64,000 bases of DNA from NCBI RefSeq assembly GCF_965215655.1, contig NZ_OZ244111.1, positions 1,178,001 through 1,242,000 of the forward strand, given 5' to 3'. Positions 16,829 to 27,955 of this stretch are shown in pieces. Under the pieces are notes generated by a model. That model was not told the DNA's origin. It made no database searches and saw only the letters and a program-made list of their open reading frames with translations. Both the position numbers and the translations under genes were made by a program. How positions within the stretch are numbered: the stretch's first letter is position 1; every line of letters starts with the position of its first letter. Source of the DNA: Nioella sp965215655 (GTDB lineage: Bacteria > Pseudomonadota > Alphaproteobacteria > Rhodobacterales > Rhodobacteraceae).

Positions 16829-19800
16829 TCAGCCCGCAGGCACCTGAAGCGTGATCGTGCGGCCACGTTTCACATATTGAAGCGAACTTTCTCCGATCGC
16901 CGCGACCTGACCGCCATCCAGCCTGTCGCCAACCTCGACCGTCACGAACCGACCGGACGGCAGACGCACCAGCGCCCGGCGCGATCCGGAGGAGCCGCTG
17001 ACACCGATCAGGTTCAGGTTGCGCAGGTTGATGCTGCCATCCTCTGCCGCCGCGCGGGTGACCGAAGCAGAACTGGGGATGTCGGGCTCGATCGTATCCG
17101 AAGCGCTGGCCGCCACCGGCGGGGCCGGACCGCTATTGCCCGCCGCACGCGCCTGTTCGACCAGCGTGCCGATATTGGCGGGCCGCTGATTGGGCAGGAA
17201 GGACACCGCAACCGCCAGGTCGCTGGCCGATGTCACATCGCCGGGAGAGGCGTCCGCTGCCGCTTCTTCAGCCGCAGCAGCGGCCTCTTCCTGAAGCGAC
17301 AGGGGACGGCTCTCGGGGCGGATCTGCGCGAGCTCGTCAAAAGTGATGCCCCCAAGGACCGCGCGTTCGCGTTGTTCCTGTAGGTCATCGGGGCGGGATT
17401 CGGGGCGGAAGGCCTGCAACAGCGCCGTATCGACCGCGCCGGGGGGGATGGCGTCAGGGTCTTCGGTGGCGGATTCGGCTGCGGCCAGTTCGGTTTCGGG
17501 CAGCTCTTCGGTCACCGCTTCGGCAGCGGCCTCAGCGGCAGCGGCGGCAACAGCCGCGGGCGCATCGCGGGGGCGCGGAACCGCAGCCACCGGCGGTGCC
17601 CCGGCATAGACGAGAATGCCATAGGGGGTCATGGCCCCCTCGGGCGTCGGCACGACCATTGTTTCGGGATCGAGCGCCAGAAGCGGCCCGGACAGGCCGG
17701 AATCGGCGGGGGCCGTGGGCATGTCGCGCGAGGGTTGGAAATCGGGCACCGGCAGCGCGTAGGCGTCATGGGCGGCCACCGCCGGGTCCAGCCCTGCGAA
17801 GATCAGCTCTTCCAGCACGGGTTCGGGATCGGGTAGGGTGATGACCGGAGGGCGCTGCCAGATGCCGGTGCGGGCGTAGAAATTGGCGTTCTCCTCTTCC
17901 GAGGGCAACACGGTTTCGGGGTCGATCACCGGAGAGGCCACGGGCGCGGGGCCAAGGTCGAGATCCTCTGCGTCGATATCGGGCAGCAGGTCCGGCGCCA
18001 CGGGGGCCACCACCGGCGGGCTTGGCGCGTCCTCTGGCGCCAGGCTTGCCATGACCTCGGGCGCATCCTCGGCAGAGGGCGAGGGCGTGGCCAGCAGCGG
18101 TGTATCCAGAACCTCGGGTTCGGTATCGGCGATGATGATTTCATCTTCGCTGCCCATGCCCATCCAGCGGCCAAGCGCGGTTTCCGGCAGGTAAAACGCG
18201 GCCCAGATCCCCACCAGCCCCAGCACCGCCAGCAGGATCAGCGTCAGGATCAGCCCGGTCTTGACCGAGGGGCCGTTGCGGCCTGTGGCCACCGACCCAC
18301 GTGCCAGAAGCCCGCCCATGATCGGGGCATCGGCATCGGCGATCTTCGGGGCATTCCGATTGCGTTTGGGCGGCGAAAATCGGCGGCGCGGCGTATCTTC
18401 GGGCGGCGGCGGCGCAATCGTGTCGGTCGCGGCCATGGTTTGCGCCGTGGCGGCGGGGTCCGGATTTTTCTTTCGGCCAAGCTTGCCCAGACCCTTGCGG
18501 GGTTTTGGATCTGCTGCGGGGGGCGCCAGATCCGTCGTGGTGGCGGGCTTGACCTGCGACGTCGGCGCGGCTGCCGCCTTGTCCGCCTTGTCCGCCGCGG
18601 GCGCAAGCGGTGCAGCATCTTCCGCCTCGCCCTTGCCAAGCGCGCGGAGCCGATTGCCAATGGACGAGCGTCCGCCAGACAAGCGGCCGGTCAGGCCCGA
18701 GGCCGCATCCCGCGCCTTTCCCGTGCCTTCGGTCAACTGGCGCCCGATCCCGGCCATCCGGTCCTTCAGCGAGGTCTTGTCGCCGCGCAGGCTCGGCGGC
18801 GGCCCGGCAAAGGGATTATGGCCGGGGGCGGGCGCGTCATCGGGGGTGCGGGAGGCAATCTGCGACTTGAGGCGTGCCAGCGGCGGCAATTGCGGCTCTG
18901 GCCCCGCACGGGGAGGGCGCGCCGGGGCCTGTTTCGCACCGTCCGCAGCGCCGGGCGCCGCGGCCTCCGCCTGTCTGCCAGCCTTGCGCGCAGCCCGGCC
19001 GAACACCGGTTCAGTCTTTCCTTCGGCTTCGTCCTTGCGCTCACGCGGCAGGGCGGGTTCCTTGGCGGTGGCCGCATCGGCAGCCGTTTCCGCACCGGGG
19101 CCAAAGCGCGACTTGCGGGTCCGAACCAGACTGCCCGCCGCTTCCGGCTCGGCATGTTTGCGCCGCGATCCGAACCCTGCTGGCATCTGCAACGCTTCCG
19201 CCGTCGGGGACGGGTCCACGTCAGGGGCCGGGTCGCTGCCGGAGGTGTCGCCATCTCCGGGCGGGGCGCTGTCGGGCGCGGTTTCCTCTTCTGCGGCGGC
19301 TTCGCTTTCCAGTTCCAGCGGCGTGGGCTGCGCCGCTTCAGCAAGAGACCCTGAAACATCGGGTGTCTCGGGCTGTTCCGGTCCGGCCGACTGCAGGTCT
19401 TCATTGGGATCATCGGGGGTGTCCGCAGCCTCGGGAGGCTCTTCGCCGGGGTCCGGGATATCGGGCGTGGCGTCCGCGTCGGGCGCCACAGGGGCTGCTG
19501 CCGCGTCGGGCTCACCGCTGTCATCGTCCTGGGGGGCTGCCATGGCGGGAGCGTCCGAACCCGCGTCCGGCGAAATCTCCGTATCGGCGGGCTCTTCCGA
19601 CGCGTCCGCAGCCTTGCGGGGGCTGTGCCAGGTATCATGACCGAACTCGATATCGGGGATATCGGCGGTCCAGTCGATCGAACGGTCGAAATGCGCCACG
19701 CCGCGATAGCGGTTGTCCAGCGGCCGCGCGCCGAAGCCCGCAGGCGCGAATCCATGACCGGTCGCGAAGTCACGGGCCTCTTCCAGCGTTTCCTTGGCGA

Positions 19801-20155
19801 CCACGGCCAGCTTGACGCGGCCATCCTCCAGCGGGAACCAGTCGAAAACGAGATCGTCGACAGGGTAGGGCGTCAGCCCGTCAAGCCCGGCGCGGATCTG
19901 CTCCAGCCGGTCCTCTTCATCCGGGCCGGGGGCGGTCAGCGAGGTATAGAGAATCTGATCATCGGGCAGGATCAGAAGTGTTTCGAAATCCTTGCCTGCC
20001 CGCTGCTCGGCCAGTTTGCGCAGGACCAGCAGGGACGCCCCCAGATCGGGTACATCCAAAGCGGTATCGCCCAGAACGGCCCAGTGGCCTCCGGGCTGAC
20101 GATGCGCCAGGGCAATGCCCTCGGGCGAAAGGAACAGCGCGAAATTTGGTGCCAT
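16829..20155 (-). CDS. Large single-TM protein with GspL/PilM-like N-terminus and GspC/PilP-like C-terminus (function unknown)
   Basis: 1108 residues. Residues 1-160 look like a folded domain reminiscent of the actin-like cytoplasmic part of GspL/PilM proteins. About 165-620 is Ala/Pro/Asp/Glu-rich low complexity with several RKxR patches. A single membrane helix follows at about 633-655 (TGLILTLILLAVLGLVGIWA). A second long Pro/Ala/Glu-rich region leads to a compact C-terminal domain of about 65 residues (LNLIGVSGSSGSRRALVRLP, VEVGDRLDGG, GRTITLQVPAG), which resembles the PilP/GspC homology-region fold of pilus and type II secretion systems. No other secretion gene is adjacent. AGAGGACC precedes the start. 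The domain likenesses are my reading, not a database result. Confidence 0.7.
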   Translation of the reverse strand: MAPNFALFLSPEGIALAHRQPGGHWAVLGDTALDVPDLGASLLVLRKLAEQRAGKDFETLLILPDDQILYTSLTAPGPDEEDRLEQIRAGLDGLTPYPVDDLVFDWFPLEDGRVKLAVVAKETLEEARDFATGHGFAPAGFGARPLDNRYRGVAHFDRSIDWTADIPDIEFGHDTWHSPRKAADASEEPADTEISPDAGSDAPAMAAPQDDDSGEPDAAAAPVAPDADATPDIPDPGEEPPEAADTPDDPNEDLQSAGPEQPETPDVSGSLAEAAQPTPLELESEAAAEEETAPDSAPPGDGDTSGSDPAPDVDPSPTAEALQMPAGFGSRRKHAEPEAAGSLVRTRKSRFGPGAETAADAATAKEPALPRERKDEAEGKTEPVFGRAARKAGRQAEAAAPGAADGAKQAPARPPRAGPEPQLPPLARLKSQIASRTPDDAPAPGHNPFAGPPPSLRGDKTSLKDRMAGIGRQLTEGTGKARDAASGLTGRLSGGRSSIGNRLRALGKGEAEDAAPLAPAADKADKAAAAPTSQVKPATTTDLAPPAADPKPRKGLGKLGRKKNPDPAATAQTMAATDTIAPPPPEDTPRRRFSPPKRNRNAPKIADADAPIMGGLLARGSVATGRNGPSVKTGLILTLILLAVLGLVGIWAAFYLPETALGRWMGMGSEDEIIIADTEPEVLDTPLLATPSPSAEDAPEVMASLAPEDAPSPPVVAPVAPDLLPDIDAEDLDLGPAPVASPVIDPETVLPSEEENANFYARTGIWQRPPVITLPDPEPVLEELIFAGLDPAVAAHDAYALPVPDFQPSRDMPTAPADSGLSGPLLALDPETMVVPTPEGAMTPYGILVYAGAPPVAAVPRPRDAPAAVAAAAAEAAAEAVTEELPETELAAAESATEDPDAIPPGAVDTALLQAFRPESRPDDLQEQRERAVLGGITFDELAQIRPESRPLSLQEEAAAAAEEAAADASPGDVTSASDLAVAVSFLPNQRPANIGTLVEQARAAGNSGPAPPVAASASDTIEPDIPSSASVTRAAAEDGSINLRNLNLIGVSGSSGSRRALVRLPSGRFVTVEVGDRLDGGQVAAIGESSLQYVKRGRTITLQVPAG

Positions 20156-20409
20156 TCAGGTCCTCTGAAGATCGGGGCCGTAATGATTACCGGGCCCCCT
20201 GCCTAACCCTCGCTCTGTATCGCAGAACGTGCGCAAGCAAAACCCGATGCCCGCGCGCCATGGGCGGGTGGGCGGAATTCATCCTAAGCTGTTCACGCAT
20301 AAGATCAAAGGAAAGTTAACAGATAGGCTCACCTGCCCGGAAAATCTGGAACTTCTGCCCTTTTTGGACAGGTCGCACCCACCCGTTACTCCGGTTTCCG
20401 AAAGGTGAA
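20156..20409. other. Intergenic stretch upstream of the large one-TM gene
   Basis: This 254-bp stretch holds no credible gene. It must contain the leftward promoter of the large gene. Its middle (about 20281-20345) is noticeably more AT-rich than its surroundings, as promoters often are here, but I could not place convincing -35/-10 boxes. Confidence 0.4.
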
Positions 20410-20447
20410 GGGCGCGCCGTTAACCTTAACGCGCGCGCCCTCTTTTT
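20410..20447 (+). terminator. Strong hairpin with T-run between two leftward genes
   Basis: A long stem pairs 20410-20423 (GGGCGCGCCGTTAA) with 20426-20440, with one bulged base and a two-base loop, followed by TCTTTTT. The T-run is on the plus strand, whereas both neighbouring genes run leftward, so it may act in both directions or mainly block rightward antisense transcription toward metY. Confidence 0.6.
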
Positions 20448-20512
20448 CACCTTGGCGAAAATACCTCGGGGGAGTCGCCGAAAGGCGACGGGGGCAGAGC
20501 CCCCTCCACCCT
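20448..20512 (-). repeat. Intergenic GC-rich repeat, copy 1
   Basis: The segment contains TTGGCGAAAATACCTCGGGG followed by a short GTCGCCGAAAGGCGAC hairpin and a GGGGGCAGAGCCCCC hairpin. The same theme appears at 36560-36596 in the other orientation (CGGCGGGAGTATTTTGGCCA). From memory, such sequences are common downstream of genes in Rhodobacteraceae; they may help terminate transcription or stabilise mRNA ends. Confidence 0.55.
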
Positions 20513-20518
20513 CTCCGC

Positions 20519-21811
20519 TCAGGCCGTCGCCTTGGCCAGCGCCTGATCCAGATCGGCGATCAGATCCTCGGCGTTCTCGATCCCGATCGACACGCGCACC
20601 ACATTCGGAGCCGCGCCCGCGGCTTCCTGCTGTTCCGGCGTCAATTGCCGGTGCGTGGTCGAGGCCGAGTGGATGATCAGCGACCTTGTATCGCCCAGAT
20701 TGGCGACGTGGCTGAAAATCTCCAGGCTGTCGACCAGCTTCACGCAGGCCTCGTAGCCGCCCTTCACCGCAAAGGTGAACAAAGCGCCGGCACCCTTGGG
20801 GCAGACCGAGGGGATGCGCGCCGAATAGGGCGAAGAGTCCAGCCCGGCATAGGTCACGTATTCCACGCGCGGGTCATTTTCCAGCCAGGTGGCGACCGTC
20901 ATCGCGTTCTCAACATGACGTTCCATGCGCAGCGACAGCGTCTCGATCCCCATCAGCGTGTAATGCGCCGCCTGCGGGTTCATCGTCATGCCCAGATCGC
21001 GCAGACCGATGGCGATGCCGTGGAAGGTGAAGGCCAGCGGCCCGAATGTCTCGTGAAACTTCAGCCCGTGATAGGCGGGCTCGGGCTGTGACAGCGACGG
21101 GAACTTGTCGGAGGCGGACCAGTTGAACTGGCCGGAATCGACGATGCAGCCGCCCGTGACGGTGCCGTTGCCGGTCAGGTATTTCGTTGTCGAATGCACG
21201 ACCAGCGTCGCGCCGAGCGAAATCGGGTTGCACAGGTAAGGCGTGGCCGAGGTGTTGTCGATGATGAGCGGCACACCGGCCGCATCGGCGATATCGGCAA
21301 TGGCGCGGATATCGGTGATGTAACCGCCGGGGTTGGCGATGGACTCACCGAAGACCGCGCGGGTGTTGTCGTCGATAGCGTCTTTCACCGCGTCGAGATC
21401 GTCGAAATCGACGAATTTCGCGGACCAGCCGAAGCGCTTGATGGTCTGGCTGAACTGGGTAACGGTGCCGCCATAGAGCCGGGTCGATGCCACCACGTTG
21501 CAGCCCGGCTGCATCAGCGGAAAAAGCGCCATGATCTGCGCCGCGTGGCCCGAGGAGCAGCACACCGCGCCAACGCCGCCTTCCAGCGTCGCGATCCGTT
21601 CCTGCAGAACGGCGACAGTGGGGTTTGTCAGGCGCGAATAGATGTAGCCCACTTCCTGCAGGTTAAAGAGCGCGGCGGCATGTTCCGCATCGCGGAACAC
21701 ATAGGCCGTGGTCTGGTAGATCGGCGTCTGCCGCGCGCCGGTGGCCGGATCGGGCCGGGCGCCTGCGTGGATCTGAAGCGTATCGAAGCCGTAGCTGGGG
21801 CCGTCGGACAT
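20519..21811 (-). CDS. metY: O-acetylhomoserine sulfhydrylase / aminocarboxypropyltransferase
   Basis: 430 residues of the Cys/Met metabolism PLP family. Motifs: IYQTTAYVF, YIYSRLTNPT, CCSSGHAAQI, IIDNTSATP and HSTTKYLTGNG with the PLP-binding Lys. Length and these motifs fit MetY, which makes homocysteine from O-acetylhomoserine and sulfide in the cytoplasm. GGAGGAACC sits in front of the ATG at 21811. It stands alone, flanked by hairpin repeats on both sides. Its sulfide use is separate from the sulfite released by SuyAB unless sulfite is reduced. Confidence 0.92.
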   Translation of the reverse strand: MSDGPSYGFDTLQIHAGARPDPATGARQTPIYQTTAYVFRDAEHAAALFNLQEVGYIYSRLTNPTVAVLQERIATLEGGVGAVCCSSGHAAQIMALFPLMQPGCNVVASTRLYGGTVTQFSQTIKRFGWSAKFVDFDDLDAVKDAIDDNTRAVFGESIANPGGYITDIRAIADIADAAGVPLIIDNTSATPYLCNPISLGATLVVHSTTKYLTGNGTVTGGCIVDSGQFNWSASDKFPSLSQPEPAYHGLKFHETFGPLAFTFHGIAIGLRDLGMTMNPQAAHYTLMGIETLSLRMERHVENAMTVATWLENDPRVEYVTYAGLDSSPYSARIPSVCPKGAGALFTFAVKGGYEACVKLVDSLEIFSHVANLGDTRSLIIHSASTTHRQLTPEQQEAAGAAPNVVRVSIGIENAEDLIADLDQALAKATA

Positions 21812-21989
21812 GATGGGGTTCCTCCAAGAACAGAAATCCCGCAATCTTTAGGTTATGGGGCAAAGGCGAACAAGCACCCGGCAATGCGAAGAACGGTTGT
21901 CATGGCAAGACAGCCGATCGCAGGCCGGGCGTTCTCGCAGGTCCCGCACGACAGGAAGTTGTTCTCAGGATTGGAGGCCGCGCGCGACA

Positions 21990-22034
21990 AAGGGCTTTCG
22001 AAAGCCCTTGGGAAAGGCGTTTCGAAACGCCTTT
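21990..22034. repeat. Two tandem palindromes centred on TTCGAA
   Basis: Positions 21990-22009 are a perfect 20-bp palindrome (arms AAGGGCTTTC/GAAAGCCCTT). Positions 22013-22034 are a perfect 22-bp palindrome with core GGCGTTTCGAAACGCC, followed by TT. They sit just beyond the ccmG stop and upstream of metY. The second is identical to the first palindrome of the array at 54478. Each can form a hairpin with a short T tract, so termination of ccm transcription is plausible. Confidence 0.75.
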
Positions 22035-22040
22035 TTCGCC

Positions 22041-22619
22041 CTATTCTTCGGGCAGCGCCAACTCATACCCCGCCTCGGCCAGGGCCGGGATCACCTGGTT
22101 TCGCAGGCTGCGTTGGACGATGGGGCCACGGAAATGCAGGACGACCACGCCCTCGTCATTGATGAAAAAGGTCTCGGGCATCGCCACAACGCCCCAGTCG
22201 CGGCCATTGCGGGCCTCGGGGTCGGCGCCGATCCGGTCATAGGGGTTGCCCAGATCCTCCAGAAAGGACAGCGCTTGCGATGGCTGATCGCGGTAGTTGA
22301 TGCCGAAGAGCGGGTTCCCGGCCTCGGCCAGCGCAGTCAGCGTCGGGTGTTCGGCCCGGCAGGGGGGGCACCAGCTGGCCCAGAAGTTCAGGATGATCAG
22401 CCCATTGCCGCGCAGGTCCTCGTCCGAAAGTCCCTCGAACTGCGCCAGCGGGCTCAGGTCAAGCGGCGGGGCGGGGTTGCCTTCGCGGGTCGAGGGCAGC
22501 GAGTCGGTATCCACCCCCTGCGCCTGATCGTCCTGATTGTTCATCAGCTGCGTGGCGGCCACCCCGAAAAAGCCGAGGGTCAGGACCAGCGGCAGCACCA
22601 TGAGCCAGTTGAATTTCAT
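22041..22619 (-). CDS. ccmG: Cytochrome c maturation thiol:disulfide oxidoreductase CcmG/DsbE
   Basis: 192 residues. An N-terminal anchor helix (LMVLPLVLTLGFFGVAATQL) is followed by a thioredoxin domain with the redox motif WCPPC in NFWASWCPPCRAEHP, and by the cis-Pro region VVAMPETFFIND. In the periplasm it keeps apocytochrome c cysteines reduced for haem attachment. Its start overlaps the ccmD stop by 4 bp. It is the last gene of the leftward ccmABCDG operon and is followed by two terminator-like palindromes. Confidence 0.95.
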   Translation of the reverse strand: MKFNWLMVLPLVLTLGFFGVAATQLMNNQDDQAQGVDTDSLPSTREGNPAPPLDLSPLAQFEGLSDEDLRGNGLIILNFWASWCPPCRAEHPTLTALAEAGNPLFGINYRDQPSQALSFLEDLGNPYDRIGADPEARNGRDWGVVAMPETFFINDEGVVVLHFRGPIVQRSLRNQVIPALAEAGYELALPEE

Positions 22620-22771
22620 GCGGAGCTATCCCTGCGGTTTTCGGCCTCGCGCAGTTGGCGCAGGACCTTGCGGGCCTTCCAGACCGAGGCGGCGATCAAC
22701 AGCGCCAGCAGGGCAATCGCCCCGGCATAGGCGGAGAGAACTTCGGTGGCGTAGCGGCCCAGATCAGGCAT
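22616..22771 (-). CDS. ccmD: Haem exporter protein CcmD
   Basis: 51 residues: a short N-terminus (MPDLGRYATEVLSAY), one membrane helix (AIALLALLIAASVW) and a basic tail (KARKVLRQLREAENRR). This is the canonical CcmD size and layout; CcmD tethers the CcmABC complex and helps release haem-loaded CcmE. It is too short for many gene callers. The start overlaps the ccmC stop by one base (TGATG), and the stop overlaps the ccmG start. Confidence 0.88.
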   Translation of the reverse strand: MPDLGRYATEVLSAYAGAIALLALLIAASVWKARKVLRQLREAENRRDSSA

Positions 22772-23499
22772 CAGGCCATCCTCTCGCGCTGAATGAGCGC
22801 GCGCAGACGGCGGGCGCGGATCTCGGTTCTGGTGCGGTAGAGCACAAGAGCCACGAACAGGAACACGAAGCCAATGATGCAGGTCCAGAGTGGATAGGCA
22901 AAGACATCGGCCACGTTTTCCTCCGCGTCCATCGACAGTGACGCGCCCTGATGCAGCCCCTGGTTCCAGAACAGAAGCGCATAGCGCGATATGACTGCAA
23001 AGACGGTGCCAACAAGGCACAGAACGCTGGTCAGGTCAGCGGCCGCATCGGGGTTTTCCACCGCTTCCCAGAGCGCCATGTAACCCAGATAGAAGAGGAA
23101 GAGGATCAGGAACGCGGTCAGGCGCGGGTCCCACTCCCACCATGTCCCCCACATCGGCTGGCCCCAGATCGCGCCGGTGATCAACCCGATAAGCGTGAAC
23201 ACCATCCCCACGGGCGCGGCGGCCTTGGCGGCCAATGCGCTGACATGGTGGCGGCGGATCAGCCAGATGAGCGAGGTCACCAGCATCATGAACCACGCGC
23301 TCGATCCCATGATCGCGGCGGGAACATGGATATAGATGATCTTGACGGTCGATCCCTGGCGAAAATCGTCGGGGGTGAAGAAGAAGCCCCAGATCAGCCC
23401 CCCGATCACAAGAATAGCCGCAATCGCAGACACCCAGGGCAGAAGCGCGCCCGAGGTGGCCATGAACTTGCGTGGATTTGCATATTCCCAGATCGACAT
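22771..23499 (-). CDS. ccmC: Haem exporter/handling protein CcmC
   Basis: 242 residues with six membrane helices. The tryptophan-rich haem-handling motif GTWWEWDPRLTA lies in a periplasmic loop with conserved His residues before and after it (YIHVPAA). CcmC loads haem onto CcmE. The start at 23499 (MSIWEYANPRKF) is normal for the family; the frame is open much further upstream, but that part overlaps ccmB antisense to no family match. Confidence 0.95.
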   Translation of the reverse strand: MSIWEYANPRKFMATSGALLPWVSAIAAILVIGGLIWGFFFTPDDFRQGSTVKIIYIHVPAAIMGSSAWFMMLVTSLIWLIRRHHVSALAAKAAAPVGMVFTLIGLITGAIWGQPMWGTWWEWDPRLTAFLILFLFYLGYMALWEAVENPDAAADLTSVLCLVGTVFAVISRYALLFWNQGLHQGASLSMDAEENVADVFAYPLWTCIIGFVFLFVALVLYRTRTEIRARRLRALIQRERMA

Positions 23500-23555
23500 G
23501 GGCCGCAACTTACGGTGCGATTGTTGCGCTAACAATGGGTTCGGTTGCCGCGCCC

Positions 23556-24212
23556 CTAGCGCAGATTGACGCGGAGGGCGGCGGCGGCGGCGAAGGGCAT
23601 GGCGGCGGCGGCGAGGCAGGTGATTCCGGCCAGCAAAGCAAGGGGCGTCAGCGCATCCATGCCTTCTGCGCCTCGGCGGGCGGCCTCGGCCCCGAACAGC
23701 AGGGTGGGGACGTAAAGCGGCAATACAAGAAGGGATAGAAGAAGTCCGCCGCGTTTCAGGCCGACCGTGAGTGCCGCGCCGAAAGTGCCGATGGCCGACA
23801 GGGCAGGGGTCCCAAGCGCCAGCGAGGCGATGAGCCAGGGGAACCCTTCGGGCGGCAGGTTCAGCAGGATCGCCAGCACCGGTGCGGCGGCAACAAGAGG
23901 CAGGCCAGTGGTGATCCAATGGGCCAGCGCCTTGATACCCGCGACCGCCTCCAGCGGCAGGGGCGATGTGGCGAGCAGTTCCAGAGACCCGTCTTCCCAA
24001 TCCAGCGCGAAGATCCGGTCGAGCGACAGAAGGCAGGCCAGCAGCGCGCCGATCCAGAGGATGCCGGGGGCGATGCGGGTGATCATTCCGGTTTCGGGGC
24101 CGATGCCGAAGGGCATCAGGACGGTGACGATTAAGAAGAAGGCGAGGCCAAGCCCGAACCCGCCACCTGCGCGGATCGCAAGGCGAAGATCTCGTATAAG
24201 AAGTCCGATCAC
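23556..24212 (-). CDS. ccmB: Haem exporter membrane protein CcmB
   Basis: 218 residues, six hydrophobic helices, with MIGLLIRDLRLAIRAGGGFG at the start and WEDGSLELLATSPLP in the second third, both typical of CcmB. It is the permease partner of CcmA in the CcmABCD complex. It starts with GTG at 24212, overlapping the ccmA stop (GTGA), so translation is likely coupled. Confidence 0.93.
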   Translation of the reverse strand: MIGLLIRDLRLAIRAGGGFGLGLAFFLIVTVLMPFGIGPETGMITRIAPGILWIGALLACLLSLDRIFALDWEDGSLELLATSPLPLEAVAGIKALAHWITTGLPLVAAAPVLAILLNLPPEGFPWLIASLALGTPALSAIGTFGAALTVGLKRGGLLLSLLVLPLYVPTLLFGAEAARRGAEGMDALTPLALLAGITCLAAAAMPFAAAAALRVNLR

Positions 24213-24844
24213 AACGCGCCCTCCGACAGGAAGGGGTCGGCTTCATCTACCTTGACGGGTTGGTTGCGCCGGGTGAAGGGGCCGATGTCGAGGCTGCGGG
24301 CGGTAGGAAGGCCAAGGTCGATATGGGTGGCGATAACGGCGCTGCCGCCATTTGACAGATGGGTTTCGACCGCGCGGGCAAAGCGGGCGACGTTGTCCAC
24401 ATCGAGCGACACTGTGGGCTCATCGAGGCACCAGACGGGCCGCCCCGTCACCAGCAACCGCGCCAGCGACAGGCGGCGTTTCTGTCCGGCGGATAGATTG
24501 CCCGCGCGCCGGTCCCGCAGGTCGGCCAGATCAAAGGCCTCCACAGCCGCGTCAATGCCGGTGGCGCCGAACACCCCGGCCCAGAAACGCAGGTTCTCGG
24601 CAACGGAAAGCTGCGCCTTCAACCCGTCGGCATGGCCCGCATAGGCGATCCCGTCATCGGGCGCGTCGATATGGCCCTCCAATGGCGGGGTCAGACCGGC
24701 GAGGGTGCGCAACAGCGTCGTCTTGCCCGCGCCGTTGGGGCCGCGCAGGATCAGGGCCTCACCCGGCGCAACGGAAAAGCCGACACCGGTCAGCACCTGG
24801 ATGCCGCCGCGGGCGCAGGACAGGGAATGGACGCGCAGACTCAT
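24209..24844 (-). CDS. ccmA: Haem exporter ATP-binding protein CcmA
   Basis: 211 residues, a compact ABC ATPase: Walker A GPNGAGKTT, signature LSAGQKRRLSLARLL and Walker B VWCLDEP. It powers release of haem-bound CcmE from CcmC/D in cytochrome c maturation System I. The ATG at 24844 (MSLRVHSLSCARGG) gives the usual length; the frame stays open another 93 bp upstream without family similarity. First gene of the leftward ccm operon, divergent from acnA with a 205-bp promoter region between. Confidence 0.94.
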   Translation of the reverse strand: MSLRVHSLSCARGGIQVLTGVGFSVAPGEALILRGPNGAGKTTLLRTLAGLTPPLEGHIDAPDDGIAYAGHADGLKAQLSVAENLRFWAGVFGATGIDAAVEAFDLADLRDRRAGNLSAGQKRRLSLARLLVTGRPVWCLDEPTVSLDVDNVARFARAVETHLSNGGSAVIATHIDLGLPTARSLDIGPFTRRNQPVKVDEADPFLSEGAL

Positions 24845-24941
24845 GCCCTCAGCCCTAGCCGAAACCGGACCGGTGGGGAAGCGCCGCGACGGGTCCAAAT
24901 CGGCGCATGGGGCAGGGGGCGGGAAAAAAGCGCGCATTTAG

Positions 24942-24957
24942 GTATGCAACGGCATAC
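24942..24957. promoter_or_regulatory. Inverted repeat in the ccmA-acnA divergent promoter region
   Basis: GTATGC at 24942-24947 and GCATAC at 24952-24957 form a 6-bp inverted repeat with a 4-bp spacer, 98 bp from the ccmA start and 93 bp from the acnA start. TTGAAC at 24976-24981 could serve as a -35 for acnA, but the matching -10 is weak. A regulator site is possible; none is identified. Confidence 0.35.
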
Positions 24958-25049
24958 AAAATCGCCGCACCCCCCTTGAACGACTCCTGTTATGCTGGCA
25001 TAGCCCGCGCAGCACGTACCCACATCGTCTGGAACGAGGGAGGCTCTCC

Positions 25050-27734
<2,685 letters not shown>

Positions 27735-27744
27735 GATTTCGTAG

Positions 27745-27763
27745 GGCGGGCAGTTTGCCCGCC
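27745..27763. repeat. GGCGGGCA/TGCCCGCC hairpin after acnA
   Basis: An 8-bp perfect stem with a 3-base loop follows the acnA stop and is preceded by CGTAG. Related hairpins with GTGGGCAG/CTGCCCAC stems are at 30129-30145 and 45199-45220. Several copies in one window suggest a dispersed intergenic hairpin family. Confidence 0.6.
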
Positions 27764-27781
27764 TTAACTTTCAACACCCCG

Positions 27782-27808
27782 AAACCCCGGCCATCGTGCC
27801 GGGGTTTT
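27782..27808 (+). terminator. acnA terminator
   Basis: The stem AAACCCCGGC (27782-27791) pairs with GCCGGGGTTT (27798-27807) around CATCGT, and the run TTTT ends at 27808. It lies 47 bp after the acnA stop. A second copy with the same stem is at 30165-30190. Confidence 0.8.
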
Positions 27809-27955
27809 GGCGCTTTTGGGCCTGATGGCTGGATGGTGGGCAAACTGTCTACCCGACACTTGCTTGACCGACCAGCGGTCAGGTTAGCTATAACAAGACG
27901 TGCTCGTTAACAATTGAATCAGTCTCCACAACTCAGGCTGGGGGAACTGGCACCT

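Noticed and set aside
18261..19640. 459-codon plus-strand Ser/Ala/Gly-rich frame inside the large one-TM gene
   Set aside because: It mirrors the Ala/Pro/Glu low-complexity part of the minus-strand gene; no ribosome site or domain.
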